Shown one piece after another: positions 58,223 through 64,000 of a DNA stretch of 64,000 nt; positions within the stretch are counted from its first letter, which is position 1, and every line of letters starts with the position of its first letter. The notes below the pieces were generated by a model, which saw only the letters and a program-made list of their open reading frames with translations, was not told where the DNA came from and searched no databases. The stretch covers positions 19,570,921 to 19,634,920 of the forward strand of contig NC_044554.1 in assembly GCF_007565055.1 (NCBI RefSeq), given 5' to 3'. The DNA is from Rhinopithecus roxellana. Lineage: Eukaryota; Chordata; Mammalia; Primates; Cercopithecidae. The position numbers and the translations under genes are program-made.

Positions 58223-58406
58223 ATGTATCTATCTTCTAGACAGGCTTCAGATACTGGAATTAATAATCTAGAATTACCAACCTAGGGATCTTGCAGCACT
58301 TTCCATCCAGATCTTACAAAGTCTGACTTAGCAGCAATTATATCAGGAGGTGGGATAATGTCTTCAGATGTCCTTTGCTGTTGTTTAAGTTATTTTCAAC
58401 TTTATT

Positions 58407-58414
<8 letters not shown>

Positions 58415-58451
<37 letters not shown>

Positions 58452-58732
58452 AGACAGAGTCTTGCTCTGTCACCCAGGCTGGAGTACAGTGGCCTGATCT
58501 TGGCCCACTGCAACCTCTGCCTCCTGGGTTCAAGCAATTCTCCTGTCTCAGTCTCCCGAGTAGCTGGGACTACAGGTGCCCACAACCACACTTGGCTAAT
58601 CTTTGTATTTTTAGTAGAGATGCGGTTTCACCATATTGGTCACCCTGGTCTCAAACTCCTGACCTCAGGTGATCCACCCACCTTGGCCTCCCACAGTGCT
58701 GGTATTACAGGTGTGATCCCCTAACTTTATTA
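58415..58732 (-). mobile_element. AluS-like SINE with long T-run and target-site duplication
   Basis: Antisense Alu after a T-run of about 41 (58410-58450). 'aactttattaaattttt' flanks it at 58398-58414 and 58733-58749. The Alu 5' end (right side here) is short: 'ttacaggtgtgatcccct' replaces the usual 'gagccaccgcgcccggcc', so the outermost left-monomer bases are lost or altered. Confidence 0.94.
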
Positions 58733-58750
58733 AATTTTTAAACTTTGTCA

Positions 58751-59235
58751 CACCTAGTAGTGTTGGTGTACTCGTTTTAATTTTAGTTCACTTTACCTGA
58801 AGAACCACATTGAAATAATTTCTTTCAATTTCTAATTTACACAAATTAGAAATTAAAATAAATTATCGTAAAACCATATTACTGCCTGGGACTGTAGACA
58901 TTTATTAGTTTTCAAATGTTCTGCCTAAATTGAAACTATTACTGTTAAATAGATTCATTTGCTAGTTTTCTGCCATGGATAAGCCAATAATTTGAGATGT
59001 CTGGTGTTATTATGTCATTTGAACCCTATCTTTAGCAATCTCTCTTCCTTAAACCAGAAATCCCAACTCTCTTTTATTTTCTTTTCAACAAACAAGTAGA
59101 ATTAATTACAAATGGGCAGGGATAAGAAGAGACAGGTGGCATCACATAAAGAAGCAGAAACTGAATGTAATTAGCTAAAGCTGTATTTCTAAACCAGCAA
59201 GTCTACTTTTAATTATCTTTCATATGTTTTCTTGC
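58751..59235. other. No recognisable feature
   Basis: AT-rich unassigned DNA; nothing supported. Confidence 0.4.
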
Positions 59236-59237
59236 AA

Positions 59238-59400
59238 ATGGTATTTATTTGTTTATTCATTCAGAATATATATAATCGAACATTGCCTAAAAGCTAGGCA
59301 GTGCTAGGTAATAGGTATACCTTAGTGATGAAATAGATCACTTCTTTCTGGAGTTAACATACTAGAGGGAAGAACAAATGTGAACAAGTAAAAAAATAGT
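59238..59400 (-). repeat. L2 LINE 3' tail fragment
   Basis: 'tttgtttattcattcagaat', 'aaaagctaggcagtgctagg' and 'ctggagttaacatactagag' follow the antisense L2 tail ('gccaggcactgtgctagg...gagcttacattctag'). Confidence 0.6.
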
Positions 59401-60155
59401 GGTTTTTTGTAAAAAAAATAGTGGTCTTTTAAGTGATATATATGATGTGTAAATTGACTAGCCTGTGCATTCAGCTCTTCACTTTTGCATTTCAGTGTCC
59501 CTCCTAATTGTCCCCTAGGCTGCTTCATAGTCAGCAAGGGGCTTGCTCCAGGTGATCCAGATAGCTTTCTGAACTTACCCTATTGTTTAATCATCTTATG
59601 AATATAGAACCCTAGAAAAAGAGACATAATCTGTGTCTCTTCCTCGAAAGCCCTGGTGGCTCCAGAAAAACAAAAAAATAACAGAAACTCTATAGTGGCT
59701 CTTCTATTCTTGGTGAATTTATTAACTAGGATTAGACAATGCTTGATCAAGGGTGAGCTGTTGGAGGCAGGGATTTAGTGGCATTTATTCAACCAGATAT
59801 GGACAGGCTAGGTGAGGTCTGTCCAAGGGACTGGTGGAATCAAACCAAAATGGCCACCAGGAATCAGTGTTACAGCCAAGAGTTAAGCAACTGAGTCAAA
59901 TTTAGGAGAGAAGATGAAGACAGGAACTGAGGTTAGCAATTAAAGTCAGATGAAATGGGCAGAGGAGCCAAGTTCCAACAGGTCTCAGGAGTATCTCTAA
60001 GAATTCCATCTCTGTGTCAGGATTCTTCCATTCTAGTCCATATACACACATGACACTAGACCTGTGAGCAAGACTGATCAAAGTCACTTTCTGATGTGTA
60101 GACATCATTGAATAATGGAAAAAAAACAGCCAATTAAAAAGAGCAAGAACAAAAC
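59401..60155. other. No recognisable feature
   Basis: Unassigned; an 87-codon minus frame (60165-59902) has no domain. Confidence 0.4.
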
Positions 60156-60157
60156 CT

Positions 60158-60295
60158 AACTCCAAATTCTGGCTCCAATATTTATGTCACAATGGAAAGG
60201 TTAATTTGTATCTCTGAAAATCAGTTCTTTTCATCAGCAAAATGGGGATAACACCACCTCCCTGAAGAGACCTTTATTTGATGATTAAGTTAGAT
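60158..60295 (+). repeat. MIR SINE
   Basis: 'aaattctggctccaatattt', 'atctctgaaaatcagttctt', 'tcatcagcaaaatggggata' and 'gatgattaagtta' follow MIR in order. Confidence 0.8.
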
Positions 60296-60742
60296 CTGTA
60301 CAGTAAAGAGTCTCCCCAAATATACCATATACATTTAAAATTGACTAGTAATGTGACATTATTTCAATTAAGAGTACTCAGATAATAACTCTTTCAGAAG
60401 ACAGATTTTCTCCCCTATTTGATTTACATAATGCCTAGACACTTTTAGACTCTTGAGATTACTATTAAAAATTCTAGTTATATCAGAGATTATTCTCAAA
60501 CACTGAAAAACCTGAGAAAGCTTAGAAGAAGAATATGCCTGGGACTCAATTTGGGATTAATAGCAAGACTCACAGCTGTGAAAAAGATGAACTTGAAGTT
60601 CTATATGGCCCATTGGTAGGGAGTCTGACCGGCACATTTCTGTGTCTTCTGAAGACTGGAATAATCAGAGTACTATTGTGGTGGATCAGAGGAAAGGGTG
60701 TGGTGGATCTCACAGAACAGTAGCTGACCACAGGCATAGAAA
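60296..60742. other. No recognisable feature
   Basis: Unassigned DNA up to the Alu duplication. Frames under 70 codons. Confidence 0.4.
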
Positions 60743-60754
60743 GGAGACAAAGGG

Positions 60755-61035
60755 GCCTGGGGTGGTGGCTCACGCTTGCAATCCCAGCACTTTGGGAGGC
60801 CGAGGCGGGCAGATCACAAGTTCAGGAGATAGAGACCATCCTGGCTAACACGGTGAAACCCCGTCTCTACTAAAAAAATACAAAAAATTAGCCGGGCGTG
60901 GTGGCACCTGCCTGCAGTCCCAGCTACTCGGGAGGTTGAGGCAGGAGAATCACTTGAACCTGGGAGGCGGAGGTTGCAGTGAGCCAAGATCGCACCGCTG
61001 TACTCCAGTCTGGGTGACAGACCAAGACTGTGAAA
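60755..61035 (+). mobile_element. AluY/S SINE with purine-repeat tail and target-site duplication
   Basis: Full-length Alu from 'gcctggggtggtggctcacg' to 'gaccaagactgtg'. 'ggagacaaaggg' (60743-60754) and 'ggagataaaggg' (61184-61195) are the duplication with one change. The whole microsatellite at 61036-61183 lies inside these flanks, which shows it is the Alu's own tail. Confidence 0.94.
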
Positions 61036-61183
61036 AAGAAAGGAAAGGAAAGGAAAGGAAAGGAAAGGAAAGGAAAGGAAAGGAAAGGAAAGGAAAGGAA
61101 AGGAAAGGAAAGGAAAGGAAAGGAAAGGAAAGGAAAAAGGGAGGGGAGGGGAGGGGAGGGAGGGGAGGGGAGGGAAGGGAGAA
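61036..61183 (+). repeat. (GGAAA)20 then (GGGGA)n purine microsatellite
   Basis: About 100 bases of GGAAA units (to about 61134), then GGGGA/GGGA units at 61139-61180. All purine on plus. The G-rich part has more than four runs of three or four G separated by single A, the textbook form of a G-quadruplex motif. Frames of about 90 codons on both strands here are repeat artefacts. Confidence 0.95.
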
Positions 61184-61369
61184 GGAGATAAAGGGCTCTA
61201 GACATAAAGGTACATGACCCAAGCTCTCATAATGACCTTGCCATTCTTCTGACGTGGTCCTATGGACAAGTTTAATGAATTCTGCTTAATTTGTGAAATG
61301 AGAGGCTGAGACCTGGTGATCTCTAACATTTCTTCTAGTTATAATAGTGGATGATTCTGTAAGTTAATT

Positions 61370-61560
61370 ATACTCTACATTTGCACGGCATTTTTCACTT
61401 TCCAAAGCATGCTGACATACATCACTCACTGATCCTGTGAGGCAGGCACGGCATGTGTTTTTACCCCTGTTTTATAAATGAGGAAGTACAGATTTAGAGG
61501 TTGTGTCCTCTATAAAATTTCATTGTTCAACCTGTGTCAAGGATCTAGATTCAGAAAGAT
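61370..61560 (-). repeat. MIR SINE
   Basis: Antisense MIR: 'tcactgatcctgtgaggcag', 'tgttttataaatgaggaagt', 'acagatttagaggttgtgtc' and 'gtcaaggatctagattc'. Moderately diverged. Confidence 0.7.
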
Positions 61561-62205
61561 TTAGTTGATTTTTGAAAATATATCAGAGTTGGGTGTGTTT
61601 CCCTTTAAAAGTTCTTGGCAATTACAAATTATTTTGAACTATCATGTGAGGTGGTGGCTGCTATGGAAACTGCATTAATACATGAAGCTTGCAAAGCCTG
61701 TCACCACATCAGATGTTGCTGCCCTTTGGCTATGCTAACTTACTCATCTGTTTTTTTGAAAAATATTTCTTTCTTCTTTTTCTTTTTTTGCCCAAGCACA
61801 TGCACACTATGCTTATAATCCAAGACATCTCATTTTGAACAGACTCATCCTTATGAAACTCATTAAATGACTCGGAACAAAAGATTCTAGTGAAAATACA
61901 ACCTAGGAAAATAATAAATTAAAACATATATGCATAGTATTCATTTTGTATTACTGTGGCTCAAATAAAATGTGAAAAGAAGCTAAGAAAGAAAAATTAA
62001 ATTCGTGAGGTAGGATTATGTTTCTATTATAATTGCAAAGAAAAATCATGCATGAGTTCAAGTATAATAATTTTTATTCTAATAATAAAGATATTTACTA
62101 TGTCAGTTCTGACCAACACTATACATTTTTAACCTTTGCATTCTTTTGTGAAATAGTAGCACTCATAGGCATTAGTGAATCTTTAAAAAGCAGTCATTGC
62201 TTTTA
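61561..62205. other. No recognisable feature
   Basis: AT-rich unassigned DNA. Confidence 0.4.
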
Positions 62206-62211
62206 GATTTA

Positions 62212-62312
62212 TCAATTATATATTTTATCCTTGTATATTTAAATATATAATACATATATGTGTATAAATGTGTATGTATATATATGTGTGTGTGTGTATA
62301 TATAATGCACAT
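62212..62312 (+). repeat. (TA)n/(TG)n dinucleotide-rich tract
   Basis: Mixed TA and TG repeats with a (TG)8-type core at about 62284-62297. Alternating purine-pyrimidine sequence. Confidence 0.85.
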
Positions 62313-62609
62313 AGTATCTGTAAATTGTTGCCACCTATATTCCAAAGTTTCATATTTGGTATTTTGAATACAGGGTCTCTGTGTCACAAATGGGACTCAA
62401 CTATTTTGAAAGAGCCCTTGTTCCATCCAAAGAAATAGTGGAGACGCAGATTCAATAATTATATAAACCAGAAGTACTTACTTCCTCCTGTTTTCACTAT
62501 TCTTTGGCAAATACATAAACCTAACTTTTTTTGTCAGGTATCTTACTTACCACCTTGTGAGGACTGTATGTTTGAAGTGGCAACAGCCAATACTATATTT
62601 TTCTTGCTG

Positions 62610-63240
62610 CCAATTTATAGGCTATTATGACATGCTGCTATTCCTTTATTTGCATTTATCTAATTAATCATGATTGGGATTTTTTCCATATGCTTATTAG
62701 TTATTTATATAATTTCCATAAAATATGTATTCATAAATGTGGCCATTTTGCTTTATGATTTATATTCTTTATATGTAAAAGGAAATAAACTTTTAAATAG
62801 TGTAGAAAGTATTAATGGGTTTGACAAACAAAAATTTTAAATTTTTATGTAGTAGGCAAATCTATCATCTTCATGATGTATTACAATGATCTTATGCTTA
62901 GAAAATCTCCCAATTGCATACAGTACATATTCATATGTATTTTATAGTTTCAGTTGTTACTTTTAAACTTTCCATCAACTTTCTATGTATTTTGAATATA
63001 ACAGAAACAGATAATTGGGATTTTTTCAAAATAAATAATTTTCCAAACACAATGTTAGAAATAATACATCCTTTCCTGTGGATTTATGATATTCTAAATC
63101 TTATGTTAAGATTCTAACATTGGTTCCAGAGCTATCCCTTATCTTTCCCTAGATTCTTAAGCCACCACTACATTGTGTTAATTTTATAATGTTAAAATAA
63201 ATGTAGATTATCTGATAGCATAATTCACTTTTTAACATGA
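62610..63240 (-). mobile_element. L1M fragment
   Basis: Antisense order: 'ttatttgcatttatctaatt', 'ccatatgcttattagttatt', 'aaatgtggccattttgcttt'-like, 'ttttatgtagtaggcaaatc', 'tatcatcttcatgatgtatt' and 'tcctttcctgtggatttatg' resembles the L1M region 'atttgcatttctctgattatt...gtgcttattggccatttg...tgtagtcaaatttatcaatc'. Diverged, non-coding. Confidence 0.6.
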
Positions 63241-63359
63241 TTTTCAATTCTCATTTGTTTAATTTTCCAAGTAAATCTAATAAAGTCGTTACTCCCAATC
63301 AAAATTCTCAATGCTCTTTCTTTTCTGTTTCATTTGATTTGATTTATTTATTTTGCCTT

Positions 63360-63768
63360 TGTCTTAGGCCATTCTTGCATTGTTATAAAGAAATACCTGA
63401 GACTGGGTAACTTTTAAGAAAAGAGGTTTAGTTGGCTCACAGTTCTGCAGGCTGTATAGCAAGCATAGCGACATCTGCTTCTGGGGTGGCCTCAGGGAGC
63501 TTTTATTCATGGCAGAAGGCGAAGCGGGGGCAAGCACATGTAGGAGAAGAACAGAGCAAAAAACAGAGGGGGAATGTACCACACACTTTTAGGCGACCAG
63601 ATCTTGTGAGAACTCACTCACTATCACTAGGACAGTACCAAGAAGAAGGTGTTAAACTATTCATGAGAAATCTGTTCCTATGATTTAATCACCTCCCACC
63701 AGGCCTTACCTCCAACACTGGGGTGAAAACATGAGATCTGGGTGGGGACAAATATAAAAACTATATCA
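63360..63768 (-). mobile_element. MST-type MaLR solo LTR
   Basis: About 409 bp, antisense: starts 'tgtcttaggccattcttgca', then 'tacctgagactgggtaactt', 'gttctgcaggctgtatagca', 'aatcacctcccaccaggcct' and ends 'aaaactatatca'. 5-base flanks 'gcctt' and 'atctt' match at 3 of 5. No internal region. Confidence 0.92.
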
Positions 63769-64000
63769 ATCTTGTATTTAATGTTTATCTTAAGCTTCGA
63801 AGAAGTCATTGTTTTATCAAAAATATTGGGTATTAAAAGCAGAACTGACAGTTTTTTTTTTTTTTTTTTTTTTTTTTGCACAGGATACTGTGAATGAATA
63901 AAAGTTAACTTAATCTCTTCATTTGGAAAACACTGGGGAAGTCACTCTTGAATACGTGCAAGCTGGAAAATGGACATTGAATACAGAATTGTTTTTGAAG
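63769..64000. other. Unassigned, with a (T)n run of about 27
   Basis: A T-run at about 63852-63878 with no Alu or L1 attached on either side within the window. Otherwise nothing recognisable. Confidence 0.5.

Noticed and set aside
60924..61222. Three overlapping frames of about 90 codons around the GGAAA repeat
   Set aside because: Simple-repeat artefacts in an Alu tail, open on both strands for compositional reasons.
1..64000. CRISPR array, operon, prophage or tRNA/snRNA gene
   Set aside because: No regularly spaced direct repeats with unique spacers, no prokaryotic gene organisation, and no intact tRNA, U-RNA, Y-RNA or 7SK-like sequence was seen; Alu copies are the only 7SL-derived sequences.

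Overview
This window reads as nuclear DNA of a primate, most likely an Old World monkey (Cercopithecidae). It is AT-rich and packed with Alu, L1, MaLR/ERVL LTRs, L2 and MIR. Several young Alus (near 23.9, 38.9, 47.2 and 54.9 kb) carry base changes I associate with the AluY subfamilies of macaques and baboons rather than human AluY: 'gctagttttttgtatttttt', a 'gatctcagctcactgcaagc' box and an 'acaggcttgagccaccg' start region. That assignment is from memory of the families, not from a search.

I find no protein-coding exon, RNA gene or CpG island I would defend. Every open frame longer than about 100 codons lies in a transposable element, a simple repeat or unassigned DNA without coding character. 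The window is best read as intergenic or deep intronic sequence.

Layout. 1-3 kb: old DNA with an L2 and a MIR. 3-5.2 kb: an L1 ORF2 (reverse transcriptase) relic split by an AluY with a long purine microsatellite tail. 6-9 kb: two MLT1 LTRs, a MIR and a short Alu. 10-19 kb: mostly unassigned, with MIR, L2 and one Alu. 19.8-21 kb: L1M 3' region, minus. 21.2-22.5 kb: ERVL-type pol relic, minus. 22.8-29.5 kb: L1M pieces, four Alus or Alu parts and a Tigger-type DNA transposon. 29.5-32.8 kb: little recognisable. 32.9-33.8 kb: L1M 3' end, plus. 35.3-36.8 kb: THE1/MST LTR with truncated internal region, plus. 37.8-39.2 kb: L1M 3' end, then an MST-type LTR carrying a young Alu. 39.7-44 kb: 5' two-thirds of an old L1 (5'UTR with repeated units, ORF1 relic, ORF2 endonuclease start), itself hit by an Alu. 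44.5-47.1 kb: a complete LTR-internal-LTR THE1 element inserted into an older Alu. 48.8-50.7 kb: an L1M/HAL1-like element on minus, apparently lacking ORF2. 52-64 kb: a probable LTR, four Alus, a MIR pair, four sizeable microsatellites, an L1M fragment and an MST LTR.

There is no gene system working together here. The informative content is structural: nested insertions with target-site duplications that give a relative chronology, inverted repeat pairs (two THE1 copies; two Alus 265 bp apart), and microsatellites that can be traced to Alu poly-A tails. I found no previously undescribed functional system; the findings are modest structural observations.
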